From contig NC_079875.1 in the NCBI RefSeq assembly GCF_029227915.1, forward strand, positions 16,237,001 to 16,301,000: a stretch of DNA of 64,000 nt. The letters run 5' to 3'. This document shows, one piece after another, positions 30,116-45,100 of this stretch; positions within the stretch are counted from its first letter, which is position 1; each line of letters starts with the position of its first letter. Under the pieces are notes generated by a model. It was not told the DNA's origin and did no database searches. It saw only the letters and a list, made by a program, of their open reading frames with translations. Source of the stretch: Hydractinia symbiolongicarpus. Its lineage: Eukaryota > Cnidaria > Hydrozoa > Anthoathecata > Hydractiniidae. The position numbers and the translations under genes are program-made.

Positions 30116-33100
30116 ATGAGAGGAGATAATCTCCTAATACTGATCCTTTTCTTTGGGCACACTGCTGCCAAAAGGTGAGTGCCTATTGTCAATGTTGATT
30201 ATTGAATGTGGTTGTAGCGCAGTTGATAAGTGATCGTCTAACACAGATAAAAACAACATAAAGTCAGACTTTCTGTAGCAGGTATGTTAAATAACCATTT
30301 CCGTAGATTCCCGCTAAAAAGCTTCGATACTCTCATATAAAAGTTTGTATATACCGACCTTTTAAATACAAGAATCGTATTTTTTTTGGTCGAGTCTCGT
30401 GATTCCTAAAAAATCGATATTTTAGTGATTAATTTAAAAAAAAAATTCCCGCCAAAAAAATCGAAATCTGTTCAATTCGCTTAAATATGTAAGTTAAATA
30501 AGTAAGATTTGTTACTCTTAAAGGTTTTAATTCCGCAAAAAATAATTGCAGGGCTGACTAATTCTAGTGAAACAAACTTTTTTTAAAAAAAGTGTGTACA
30601 GACAAAAATAAATTCTTAAAGCAGCCGAAACTTTAACATAAGAAATCTCTCTCCTTACGCGAGGTTTTGTTCTAATGTCACGTCGAGTTTTGTCCACAAG
30701 CACATAAGTAAGAAACCCAGAAGCTGAGTACAAAAATCCCCTGAGCCTGGATAGACAAACTCTGAATCAGCATTAAAAAAAACTGAACGTAAATCAACGT
30801 TTTTGACCTGAATTTTGCCACAAAAAGCAACAACCAATTCGAACGTAACTTAGATAGGGAGATTTAATTTTACTTCGCGACCATTTGTTTAAAAATCATT
30901 AACATTCCAGATAGATAGATCGTTCCAGAACTTATATCTAGTGTTCATCAATGCATAAAGTTTAAAAGGTCCTAGGAATAAGGTTGATGCAGAGGGGTTT
31001 CCAATTCCAATTTTTTGTAGCCCAGAACGGAAGTGCGTAATCAGCCCGGCCACGATCGCACAACGGGAGGTCAAAAACCGAAAGTGAAAAGAGATGGAAA
31101 ATATCAGAATATTTGAAGATTTAAACAGACGATGCAAACTTTCTATTCCCATACTTCATATATCATAAAATGGAATTTGGACTCGAAAATGGAGATTTTT
31201 AAGTGGTTTTCTTTGACTAGCATATTAAGGAAGAGGCCTGGTTGCGAATGGTGTGCGAATGAACTTGTCTGTTCCATGCCACAATGAATTCAAGTTGAGC
31301 CGTGGAATGTACATCAAAACTGTCATATGTTTTGCGTCAGCTTAATCATTCTTTTATTCAAATCTGTATTTACACAATATCCAGTGTATATTTACTTCAC
31401 TTAGCATAAGTATAAACAACAATAATTATCACCATAATTTTTTTATCCTTTTTTTCTCAGCAATTTGAGTGTGTATAATAAATTTAATTGCAGGAAAGCA
31501 AGGGTGTTAGTCACTAGAGCCATTACGTCTTTTCTATTTTTTACCTCACAGATATGCGACAGCTTTGTCAAGTCAAAGACACTGGTCAACATTTTGTGTT
31601 ATAATTTTTATAAGATTTCGCTGATTTTGGCCTAATCTGCGAATTTGTAAACAATTGTCTGATCCACGAAATTTATATAGAAAATTTCCGATAAATTTGC
31701 ATGGTCGAAATCTCCACTTCCACAATCGTTCATACTTTCCCTTACTTCTATTGTCACCTCCGCGTTTTCCGATAAGAAAAAAAACAAGTAAAAATTATGA
31801 CATATGATCTATTCTATATTTCAAAATAAAATACTACTATTAGTATTTACTTTTTCGTCTGGCTTGATTTTTGACAATAGATTTGGCTGTTTGTCACGAA
31901 AATTAGCCGAGAGCCGATTTTTCCAGTTTTGAAAAATTGTCAAAATGTCGAAACGCGAAATTAGGTCCCTGCGAAACAAAAGAAAATGCATTATCCGCGA
32001 AAATAAGACCCCGCGAAATGCTTGAATTTTGCGGATAAGCTCAACCGCGAAATTTAATCCTCACGAAAATTTATCACAATAAAGTATTGTTTTAGTTTCA
32101 TGCTATGAGTTTTATTAATCCTGTCTAGAATAAACTATTTACTAAGGCATTATTAATAAGAAATTTTTTATCAGAAACAAAACAAAAATCTTATGATTTT
32201 GGCAAAGATAATTAGAACGCGAACAATCATGCAGTTTTCCATATTAAGCATGCTAAATAAGCGACCATGAAACAGTCTAAAAGCAGATAAACCTTGTCCA
32301 ATAACTGCGAATTGTGCAAAAATAAAGTTACGTTGTTTAAATCCAAAAGATAATTAAATTGATTTAGATAAACTTTCTTGTCAAAGGAAAAAAGTTAATA
32401 ACAAAAAAATTCTATATGGCAGATACAATAACGCCTGCTACTGCTCTGTAAGACAGCCAACTCTCTTATTGCAGTCCAAAATAACCTCCATGAATCTTTT
32501 AGTACAAATGCTAATGTGTAATGCCTTCTCAACGCAACATTCAAAAGACAAATAAAAGAATTACCTTCATATTTTACTTCACCTACGAACACAAAGAACT
32601 TGAAATGCTTGCAGTCCTACCGAAGTTGGTTGATACATACCTATCATGTGGAAACGAGTTGATCTGTTTGTCAGTAATCCTAGACATTATCCAAAGAGGA
32701 AAACCTTAATAACCACAAAGCAAAATATTTTCTCTACAACTGAATGAACATTTTTGTTACATGTCTTTTAATAGACTTTTTTAAACTCTGCAGAATCAAT
32801 TTAATAAAAAATTTGCTCAATCAAACTTGTGTGGCTTGGGTCTTGTTAAAGAAGTATGAATGGTGGCACTCAGGGAAATCTGCAGGTTCTGAGTTGGTTT
32901 AAATTATTGTTTCTTGGTGAAAGTTTCTAGAATAGTTATAACAGACTAGCTGTATTATTTCCAGAAGTCGTCCATTTGTATTACACACATAAATTTATAT
33001 ATTTTCTTTTAGTTATTATTTTATCTCAACACCTGGAATATATCATGCTGGCGAATATGCAAGTATATTTGTCAACATCGATGAAAAATTTCCAAACTCG

Positions 33101-36100
33101 GGTGTTACTGCTGTGTTGAAAGATTTACATGGGAATGTTCTGTCGCATGTTTCACAATATATATGGAAAAATCATGACGTGATGCGCCTTTATGTTCCCA
33201 TCTCAGTGAAAAGGAAAGTGATACTGTCTATAAAATCCAAGAATGGAGTAAAATTTAATCACGAAGAGAAGATTACTGTTAAGACATTGAAAGATACAAT
33301 ATTTATCCAAACTGATAAACCCACATATAAACCTGGAGACAAAAGTAAGTAAGGCCCAGATTGTTTTTTTTGGTTGCTGTGGATTCAAACCTCTTATAAT
33401 TTCACAGACAATAAACAGTAACACAAATTTTATGTACTTAATGTGATTTTGGAAATGAAAAATAAGTTATATTTTAGATCACAAGAAAATAAAATTTTGT
33501 GCAGGAATAAAAGACCGAACGTGATATTACAATAATGTATAATTAATGTAACTACACTATCTAATGTATAGGGAACTTTAATAATTTGAGAAAATATGAC
33601 GTAGAAGTTTGTTTTTGTAAGAATTTTATTGAATTTAAAAAATGATAAAAATTTGGAACAAATGCTTGTGAATGACAATCCTGATATTTTACCCACTTTG
33701 TGGATTTTACAAATTCGGGAAATTTAATTCTTGTGAAAATGTATTCCCTGTGTAGGCCCTATCAGCAGCTATACTCTAGGAGCTGAGAGCATTCTTGTAT
33801 AAAGTTTGTTGTAGAGAGGTTTTAAATCTTGATTTGACTAGATAATTTTCAAAGGGATAAAAAAATACTGCATTTTTTTTGCTCATGGTCAAATTTTCGC
33901 CATTATGGGTTAAAGGTCAATGCTAATTTGTATTTTCAAAAATTACCTTTGGCCTCTCATTTTTTAGCAAATTTTATGCCAAATCAGAATATAAATATGA
34001 CTCTTTGTTGTCAAAACAAGATTTTGTATGTTTCGGACAATCACATCGATATCACAAACGTCAGAACCACAACTTCAATATTTAAAATATTGAAGTGGCA
34101 ACTGCCTGCATCTACAAACGAGGTCACGTGTACATTTCTTGCTAGAACAAGGGAACGGAAAATTATATGGAAGAAGATTTTGCTCAGGAAAAATAATTGG
34201 CTCCATGACATCAAAATTTACACTAAAAATGTAAAATTTTAGTGATTCAAAAATATTGTTCTTGCTCCTATCTAATTTTATAATAACTGCAATTAAGTAT
34301 TAAAACTTTTACTTAAGATACATAAAAGGTAGTGACAAAAACAACAACATATATTTATGTTGTAAAACTTTCTAACAAAGCTTAATCAACATCGCCGCAA
34401 AATAGTTTTCTGATGCATGTTAAACCTTATTGTCTAAACCATTTTCTAACGGAAAAGAAAATTACTACCCGGGCTTGATCCATTGAAAAATTATTTGCTG
34501 CTCAAAACGCCCAGGATGTTATTGTGCACGCTTTAAGCTTTACTAATCCTGACGGAACTTAAACTACCAAAATACTGTTGATTCACTATAATAACATATG
34601 TTTCTGTTTGTAGTTCGTTTTAGAGTGGTTATTGTTGACAAAAACTTAAAACCACCATTTAGACAGGTACCGACTAAAAATTTGTTAACATTACATAATT
34701 TTTATTCCATCTTAAATTCTCTTCAATTTGTGCAGTACCTTCTCAGCAAACTAGTGTTTTAAATTGTGTGAAAAAGTGTTAATGACAATATGAAAAATGG
34801 TAAATTTCTTTCTGAAAAAACGTTGGATTAGATTCTTGCAGTGCTCTAATTGACATTTTAGGTTGGATCAGAAGTGTACATCACAGTAGGCTTTTTTTTT
34901 GTAAAATTTCTTATCTTTATATTATCTCACATTTCAGACCAAACTCTCCTTTGGTTTTAAATTTTCTTCTTGGTGATCCAAGTGTGTTTTCAACAGCTAT
35001 GTCTTTAATTTCCCTTTATTTCTATAGAACGCAGGAGGATCTCGAGTTATGCAATGGTCTAACGTAACATGGGATAAAGGTAAGGTTCTGTTTTTTCGAT
35101 GGGATCCCCTAAAAAATCACTTACAATTTTTAAAAAGCTTTATATTGCTTTCATTCATATCGAATAGCTTATCCAGTAAACAAACACTTCTTTCAACCGA
35201 TTGTTAGACTAATCAGCGGCCATATTTGTACACAGACAGACAAAATGCACTTTGATGTGTATGATGTTGAAAAAACATATAATTGACTAAATTATAAATA
35301 ATTTGGATTTAGGTATTATGAGTCTTGAAATGCCGATATCTGTAAAACCTGTTCTTGGAAAATGGCAGATCACAGCTACATACGGGGTAATAATTATGTG
35401 AATCAATGCTAATTATGTAATATTTTTAGTTTCTGTATAAGTTTTTCGAGGGGAATTTACCAAAGTAAAACATATATACTTGGATTTTAGGTATTTGAAA
35501 ACAAGGCTGACTGTGAAAGCCAGTTAAACATGTTTTCTATGTTTTCGGAAATGCTGTAATCAATTGCTGTATTAGATGAATTGTACATGTCCTTCTTTTA
35601 AAAAATAGAAAAGAATGTTTTTGTTTTACACATTATAAAATGATGTATTGCACAGTCATATTGTGAAGCCATTTTCATTCCCCCGCTTATTCCGGCATTA
35701 GTTTTAGATTCCATCCCCTTGCATAGCCCATTAAATTTTATCTCCTTTCTGTCAATTAACCCCCCCCCCTTCCTCCATCCCCAATATCTCTTAAATTTTC
35801 AGTACCCAATTAAAGGCAAACTTGCAAATGATCTACCCCCAATAAGTGGCGGCGGGGGTTCACTATAGACAGCTATTATGATGTGAATGTGCATGTTGCA
35901 AAAAATTGTAATTAAGGTCTTGAATATAATACGGGGAGGGGGAGGAGGGAGCACTGTGAATACAATTACAGTGGTAAATGATGCTTATTGTAGTGTAGAG
36001 AAGAGCGAAATTTTAATTCAAGATTGTATTTCGTATTTAGGCAACCAAAGCTACACAAGATATTATGGTTAAAAAATATGGTGTGTATGACATTTTTTTT

Positions 36101-39100
36101 CTTGAAAATATTTCAGATGTATTGATTCTGTTATTCCTTTATTTTCACTAAGAAAGAGATGCCTATATGTTAATTAACTAAAAACATCTTTATTCTGGTC
36201 TAAATTATAGCACTCCACTAAACGTTTTTAGCGTTTTCTTATTGGTTGTAAGTTCCTCGCTTTGAAAAAAAGTTAAGATTTGAGGACTGGATTTGTGTTT
36301 TTAGTGCTTCCAAAATTTGAAGTCAAAATACAGTCACCGTCGTATTTACTGTGGTCGATGAAAGAAGTTCCAATAACAATATGTGCTAAGTATGTTTGTT
36401 TGGTTTTTTATATTTTGTTGTATTTTTGTTATTATTATTGACACTTTTTTGTCCCAAAAGTAAAAACATGCTTACGCAATGGGTTCTTCGGACATCTATA
36501 AATCAAAGAAATACACATAATAATAATAATAATGTTCAAGGGGCTACGAAACGATTTAATAAGCTTAATCCCCGCACGTTTTATACACACTTTAGAACCA
36601 TCTAGACGTGTAGACAACCTGTATCCTACTTAAGATTTTTTGCACGCAGGAACATATTGAGACTAAACAATTTGTTTTTTCTGAAATATTCTTTTTAAAA
36701 AGGGACATTATATTGCTTTTTTAAAATGCGCAGGTCCATATAAATTTAAAATGTTTTGTATTACCAGATAAATTTTCTGTACAGATTATTGGGAATGTCA
36801 GAAAGTTTTCGCTGCAATCTTGTGACATCATAATACGTTTAGATACTGGAGTGAGCTTATAATATCACAATAACAAGAGCGATAAATTTGGAGATAAAGT
36901 ACGAAAGTTGCATGCCTTAAATGAAGTTATATCTACCACCTGTGAAAAATGCACTTATTGGCACTAAACATAAAGAAGTAAACAAGAAAAAATCAAACCA
37001 AAGTTACCATGTTGGTTTTAATTTCATATAAAAACATGCTAGTGCATATCAGATTTGTTAAAAAAGAAATGAAACATACATCCAGAAAACAATAAAAAAA
37101 TGAATTCTTTAACAAATATGACATATCCTGTCCCCTATTTTAACCCTTACATATAAAGGGCTATTTAAAACACAAGCCTGGTGAAAACTTCACAACATAC
37201 TTTATTTATTAAAATAAAAAAGACAAATTTTGATTAATATCCTAAAATAAGTGTATACTATAGCTGTTTGGCATAAGGTTATGGAGATTTTGTTATGTAA
37301 TTCTTGCAAGAATAAAACGTATAATCATTTTCAAATAATTTAAGCTACATATAAATGCAGAATAAGTTTATTAAAAACATGCAATAGCTTGCTACCTACC
37401 GTAGCCCAAACTTGTGATCTTCAACTATTTTTGCTACTTGCTAACTGGCTAGCTACAGGTCTTTGTTTTCATTCAGATCTGGCAAACATGTCTTAGTAAT
37501 GTCTTAGTCTACCTATAATGTTATAATTGTCGGTTACACAAAAAGCAGGTGCAACTTTAACCATTTTTTAAAAGATATTTTAATTGGGTTTTAGTTACTT
37601 CCTAATTTAACATATGCGTTCAATTTGCGTGAAATTACGTTTCGAATAAACCCTGGATATTTAATTAAATAAATACAGTAATCAATTAAAACAGATAAAT
37701 AATATATGGGAATAGTTTGTAATTATAGGCTAGTTATCGAGGTATTGAGGCTTTCATATTTTGCGGAGCAATGTCAATGCTTAACAGCTTACTTTGGTCT
37801 TATAAATGTTGCAACATCATGTTATCTTCAATTTTTAATGCATGAAGTTTTTTAATAAAGAAATCCACAAAGTGCAAAAATATGATCTTTTGTTGAGCAG
37901 TTTTTAAACAATGCTTTTTAAATTGTTTATAAATTTTTTTTCTGTCCAGGACTCCCTTCTACGAAAAAGACCAAGGTTATTGACATTCAGTTTAATTCAT
38001 GTTTTGTCTTTATAAAGGTACACATATGGAAAATCTGTTGTCGGAACATTAAAAGCAACAACGTGTTTTTCATCAATTATTCATGGTCAAACAAGATGCA
38101 TGGAAATTTCAAAATCTTTGCTTTTATTTCCAGTATGCTTTATCTTTCTGTCTACTTGTTTTAACATTTTTTTAATTCTTAGTTGAATATAGATTTCAAG
38201 AAAGGGCACTTATTTTATCTATTCAAATCAAAATACTTTCATTATTTGTCTCATAAGAAATATAAAGTTTTAGCTATCATTGGTTAAAATAGAAGAAAAT
38301 TGTTGTTATGAATTCCCGCGAATTGTCAAAATGATGGACGTTTTGTATACAACGATTTGTTATTTTGCTATTTTGTTTTCTGTTTGTTTTCCCTAGACAA
38401 AAATTTCTGACAAATTTTATTTTTTGGGCATCAATTTTTTGCAAACTTGACAAAAACCTGTGGAAATCAGTTCATACGTAAGATAGCATGTTTGGTAAGA
38501 TATGCAAAACTTGCAAAGAAATGGAAAATGATAAAGTTATTTTTCCAATAAGAAGGCAAAAAGGATGTGTCAATAATTTTCATTTTTCTGATGCAAGTGA
38601 TTACAACAATTGTTCATTTTCAAAAAAAGCCAAAACTAAAGAAATTAAGGAAAAGTCTGTTGTAACTTATAGAGTTGTTACGGTGAAAAAAATCTTCTCC
38701 TGAAACCCGAAAAGTAAGAATTCTGCTTGTAAATTTAATTTGAAATATTTTTAGATCGATGGATGTCTTACCACCATGGTTGCTGTGGACAGAGATAGAA
38801 TCAAGAAAGCCAATACGAATCCTATTGCTGTTACAGTCAATGCCACTGTAGTAGAAAATGGAAATGGAATAGCGCAAAACAGAATACACACAACAAAAAA
38901 ATTTCTTACAAATGAAATAACATTAAAGTTTGACGCACCCAAGTATTATAAACCAGGATTTATGTACAAAGTGAAGGTAATATTATTTTTTACTCATGTA
39001 TATATATGCTCCAAGTGCTTTCAAATGTATAATGGTTCTCTAGGAATTTTTTTCAATTTCGTAAAAATAATAGATAATAGATACATGAATTTCAGTTCCA

Positions 39101-42100
39101 GCATGTTTCTAAGATAAAAAAGACCACCAAAACGGTAATTAAATTCCCTTCACAATATTGATATTGTTATTCCTATAAAGTCCAGTGTTATTATCAATAA
39201 TGTCGCGTACAACTAAACACTGCGTATGCAAGAATTGATTTTTAACATGCAACACAAACATCTTAGAAAAATAGTGTATGGAGGAGCTTGCAAAGAAGGA
39301 GGTGCTAGCAAACATTTTCCAAGAAAGAGTGAATTTGTGATATTATTGTAGCACCTACTAGATTGACCTATCACAGAACTCAGATGACAAAAGCTATCAA
39401 GAAGGTTTAATTCTTCACTATTGATTACCATATGTAAATCATTAGGAAAACGATAAATCACTTCTTTTATGTGCCTTTAAGACCATAGCCTAGTAAACTG
39501 AGATTTTCTTGGGTATATCAAATTTAGTTTCTCTCAAACGCAAGCTTAGACGCAAGGAAATGTCACATCAAATCTCTAAAAATCAAATCCAATTCATAGC
39601 AAACCCCGAATTACAATCAATGAATGAGCATAAATCCGGCGTGGTCACACCTTATTCTCTTAAATAATACATGAAAATTAATTATATTTTTATCGGGTGA
39701 GCAGGGCCTTTTGCGCTTAAAAGAAAGGATTTCCGATATTTACCACGTGAACAAAGAACAATATAATTAACAAATGAAAAAGCGCGGTTAGTATTCTGAC
39801 CGCGGAAAAATCATTTGAAACCCACAGTGATTTTTCCCACCTTAACTGTTCCGATTTCCAGATGGTAAGCAAAATTATGCTGGGTCTCCTGGCTATTAAG
39901 ACCCATGTATTTCTTTTAAACTGATTTGCAGGAAGTGGCACATTTAGCTCTCTTCTATCTGACTTTCTCATTATAACATCTCTTTGGTTTTCTTCATGTC
40001 AATTCTAAACAATAAATGCTAATTCAACTGTATTCATGTACAGTTCCTTATTAGTTTTAGTAGTTAAGACAAGTTTGTTAGCATGTAGAAGTTACAATAA
40101 ACAGCAAACTCAAAATTTCAAAGACTTTGCTTCATTATGATAATAAATAAAAGTGGGCTTTAAAGAAAGCCTCGTCATGGAATAAAAATATCTCCCTTTA
40201 AACTAAAAACAAGAAAGTATCGAGATTTCAACATTTGTCCTGATTTGTCAAGTCACAATAATGTAAGAAGTAAATGCTTTTCCTTTGTGTGCAGAATTGT
40301 CAAGAATTTAGGAGCAAAAACAAACATTTACATTAAAATATTTATACAATCTTGTAACAATCTTTAATTTTCCAATTTTAAAATAACGCACTTCCTTGCA
40401 ATTCTTACAATTTATTAAGTCATGACACAAACCATTTTGCAAGTTTTCAATAAAAAACTGCTAAAAATGCCTTTTTTGACAGACCACATCAGATATAGAA
40501 ATTCTTTCAGCAACTTCTGTCGTTAAAATTATATGCAAGCTAAATTTTGGGTCTACAGCTTAACAACCATTTAAAAAAATCAGCCTAAAATCATGTCCAA
40601 TGTGCAGGTGTAAGTTTAGAAGTTTGTTTTACCTTGGCGTACGTTCTTTGTAATAAAACGTTCTGTGGCAGTATACACAATAATAGAATGCACTAGCTGT
40701 AATCATTCTCCTACTATTTATTCTCATTAGTTATATGCCACAACACCTGATGGACGTCCAGCATTGAACGAGAAGGTGAAAATTATTCTTACATCAAAAC
40801 GAGGGCATGCTTTAAAAAGACATGTACGGACGTATGAACGACATATTACCAATGGCGTTTACTCATTCAATGTCTATCCAACTGAGAGTGCTGATTCATA
40901 TCACTATGAAGCTATCTATCGTGAAAAAAATGCATTTTCACAAGTAAATATGATTTTTTTTTAGTAATTTGTATTATAAGTGTTGCAGATCATAGAATGA
41001 AAATTCTAGCAAGTAACAAAACAAATAATCTTTTTACTTAATGCAATTACTTTTTTTTACCTTTTCGTCTAGGGAAAACGCAAAAACTACAAGGTATATG
41101 GAAGCTCCGAAAGAAGGCTCTCACCCAGTTCAAACTATATTGAAATTGCAAGAATGAGAGATCTCACAGCTGGCAAGACTGCAAAAATTACTGTAGACAT
41201 TACAAAGCATAGTGAAGTTCTTGGAAAGGACGTACATTATTTGGTAAAAATGATATTAACTAGTTACTTCATTTTTTAAGTTACATTAAAAAGTTCTATT
41301 TTAATTCCCATGCGATACTAAGAAAGAAATCTATTCTATAATTCTCGCTGTGCGTCTGTCTGTCTGCCTGTTAGCCAAAATAGTAGCTGCAAACAGCGCA
41401 GGTTTCTTTACAAACAGAGGCTATAATGGTACATTACTTACAGTATCAATCCCCATCCAGCCTTTTCTAGATATCAATTTATTGCACTTTTGATCTTCAA
41501 CAATGGACAGAGGGAACGCTTAATCATGACTATATGTCACGACTACGTTTTAAGTGATGGAAATTTGGTCTGTCTCTTATATATAACGGCAACTGTTTGA
41601 CTTATGTTTGAGGAAACATACTTTGTAAAAAAGGCTGTGACCAAGCAAAAGGGTTCAAATACAGTTATCATGTAGGGACATCCGACGAGTGCTATTTAGT
41701 ACCATTAAAAATTCTTAGAGTGGTAAATTATAATTAAAAGAATATACTTTGAAAATAAACAACTGAGGCTCCCATTTTCATCAGCCCTATGCGTGATGAC
41801 ATATTTGTTATTTTTGTAGCTAATATGCAGAGGTAAGATCTTGTTGTCGGATCGAAAGGTAGTTTACCACAAGCACGTGCATATTGATTTTCTGGTCCAA
41901 CAGGAGATGTTACCTGTTTGTCGAATGTTTGTGTATTACATCAGGAACGATGGAGAGCTAGTCTCTGACTTCAAGAAAATACATTTTGAAATGTCCTTCG
42001 AAAACAAAGTTAGTATAGATTTGTTTATGCCAAAATACTTCTTTAGTCTACGCTTCATGTTAGCAGAATATAATTGCAGTATGAACGCTGGAGTTCTCTG

Positions 42101-45100
42101 TGTGTCCATGAAAGATACAAACTGCGATTTATAGTTTCTTAGTTTTTTCAACTAACTAACAGCGCTGCATTAGTTGCTAACTGCGTTAACATTTTTTTGA
42201 CTTTTGAATTGAACTTCTGCCATATTTTACCATGTCTTACTTAAGAAACATTTGTTGATTTTTTAAATAAACATTCTTAAATATTGAAAAATTGAATGGT
42301 AGAAATTTTTCATTTAGGTATCACTGTCATTTTCTGATAACAAAAAAAAGCCTGGAGAGAAAGTAAAACTAACATTAAAAGGAACTGCAGGATCCAAATT
42401 TGCTTTGTCTGCTGTCGATAGAAGTGTCCAGTTATTAGGTGCTGCTTCTGATCTCAGAGAGAAACAGGTGAACACACTTCTTACCTACTATAAACAATTT
42501 TTGAAATTTTCAGGGTTCCTACACCTCCTAAAAGTTCTTAAAAAGTCCTGAAAAAATGAAATCTTCCTAAAAAATTCCAAAGAAAATTTTGTCTTGTGAA
42601 ACCTCCTAAAAATCTCTTTTAGCAAATGCAGAACTAAAATTTCATTAATCCAATTTGTCTTCCTTAATTCCTGAAATCCTCTGAATGTTTTTGTGTGAGA
42701 AAACCTCTGCTAATCGATCAAATTCACTAAAAAACCCTAGCTAAAATTTACCTTAAAAATCCTAAATACTCAAAAAGTTAGGTGCAAAAAAAGTCGAAAC
42801 CTTCGTTTTGTAAGTTGTCAATTTGTTAGTATAAGAAACTCAATCTGAATCTGTAAACATAAAATATATTTACTTTAGTAAAATTGTAAACTTGATTTTC
42901 GACTTTATACCAATGTAGTATATGATTTCTTAATTTCAACTTTGCAATCTCATAAGGCAAATCTAAAGTATAGACGCAGTTTGTTTTGCTTAATGTTTTA
43001 GGGATTAACTTCATCATTTTCATTAACTATTGTATAGCATAAAAATATGTAAAAAAACTAATAATTGTCACCCTACAGATTGTGGATATATTGAACGAAC
43101 AAGATGTTGATGGCCAAAAATTTCAAGTCAGAAAAAAATGTGATGTTTCTACACGTTACTGGGGTGAGGTCTTATCACCTCCAACACTGAAGTTCGATAG
43201 CAGGCTAGCCATTGAGGTGATATTACAAAATAATATTCTTTATTTCTTTTTATTTTTAGGATTTTTAGCGGTTTATTTTATTGATTTCTATGTTGTTTAT
43301 GTTAAAACCTAGTAAATTAACCAAGTAAAGTGACATTTTATTTTACCAAAGCTAGATTCCAAAAATTAATACTTACATGTAAAATATGATAGAAGAATGA
43401 CAAATTAATAACCAGATTGTGTAGCTATTGTTGAATACACATTCTATGTTTAATTGCTCGCTGTCTGTGTGTGGGTAGTTTTTCCACAGGCTAGCAACTA
43501 CTTCATAACACTTTTCCACAGGCTAGCAAATAATTTGTAACACTTTTTCCACAGGCTAATAGCTACTTTGTAACACTTTTGCACGGGCAAGCAAATAATT
43601 TGTAACACTTTTTCCACAAGCTAATTACTACTTTGTAACACTTTTTCTACAGGCTAATTACTACTTTGTAACACTTTTTCCAGAGGCTAATAACTACTTT
43701 GTAACACTTTTTCTAGAGGCTACCACTACTTTGTAACACTTTTTCCACAAGCTAATTACTGCTTTGTTACACTTTTTCCACATGCTAACAACTACTTTGT
43801 CAAACAAACTAATTTATACTAATCTTGTGATGAGACGCATAGTTAGCCAAAATCATAAAATACAAACAAGATTTCTCAAAATCAGATAACGATTCGTAGA
43901 TTAAAAGTGAGAGTCAAGTATTGTGGATGGATCTTTCCCTGTGATAAAAATGTATAATATACCGGTAGGGCAAAAGACTGTAGGTGAACGCTAAAATATT
44001 TATTTTTAGCTGCCTTTTAATCAAATTGATTAGATTTGAAACAAACTTACCTGTGTATACTTGTCCAATAGAAAGTTTAGCGATGATATTAACTTTTTAT
44101 ACTTTGGAATTATTTTGGCTAGGTCGGTCTGCATATACACTGATCTTAAGGTTACTGTAAAGGGAAAAAACTCACTTGATGAGTAGTCTCAGAAAAACCC
44201 TTATAATTTATCAATACTTTTATATATTTTTTTATTTTTCTTTGTTCCTGAATGCTTGATGAAAGACTTTTTTTGGTGTTACTTTCATGAAACGTTAATT
44301 TCCCAAAAAGGAAATATAATGAAATAAACACACACCATTTTTATTTCACCGTACGTTTTAAAATGGCTTCTTTTTCCGAACACAGAGTTCTCGTTTTTGC
44401 ACCATTTAGCATAAATTAAATTCAAAAAGGTTCCCGGTTTTTTTCTAATAACGTCGTTATGAAATTATTTGTAATTATATATAATTATCTAAAAGAATGC
44501 ATTTTTTTTCTTTCTGTTGTCATAATTCGCTAATCAGTAATTCATACAAACGAATCCGGGAACCTTTTCTGCATAATTTATTCAGCTTTCCATTACCGAA
44601 AATTTCAATGAGCCAATAGGAAGCTTTCGGAAAAAGACACCACAAACGTAAAAGGATGTATGCGAAAATTTACTAACGAGATATTTGTTTTTAAAGATTT
44701 TCGTAGGATATAACACCTCTGAAAAGGCTTTTTCCATTTCCAAATATTTTAATGGAATATAAAATATGTCTTTCGAAAGAAATTTTTTTTTCTATATGTC
44801 ATGAATTTTTTGCAAAAAAGCTTTAAAAAAATTTGTTTCCTTTACAGTAACCTAGAGAGATGTTGCTTTTGTTCTCCTTTTTTTTCTTGGTTGGAAAATA
44901 GAACTAGATACAGATACGAACACATTTTTAAATGTTCGATGATTGTTAATATGGTTTTGAAAACATGTCTCGAACATGAATCCTGAAAATAACCAGTGTG
45001 TACAATTTAGTTTTCTTTTATAGGATGCTGGTTTAATATATTTTAGTAATGCGGAAGTTGATTTGGCAGATTGTCCCATAAAATGTATGAATACTGTAAA

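Noticed and set aside
33928-34242. 104-aa plus-strand ORF in thioester intron 2
   Set aside because: No domain, no family motif, and AT-driven composition; the exons on either side join in phase without it.
38488-38703. 71-aa ORF between thioester exons 9 and 10
   Set aside because: Exons 9 and 10 are both phase 0 and join directly into the conserved DGC motif region; the ORF has no acceptor in frame or family similarity.
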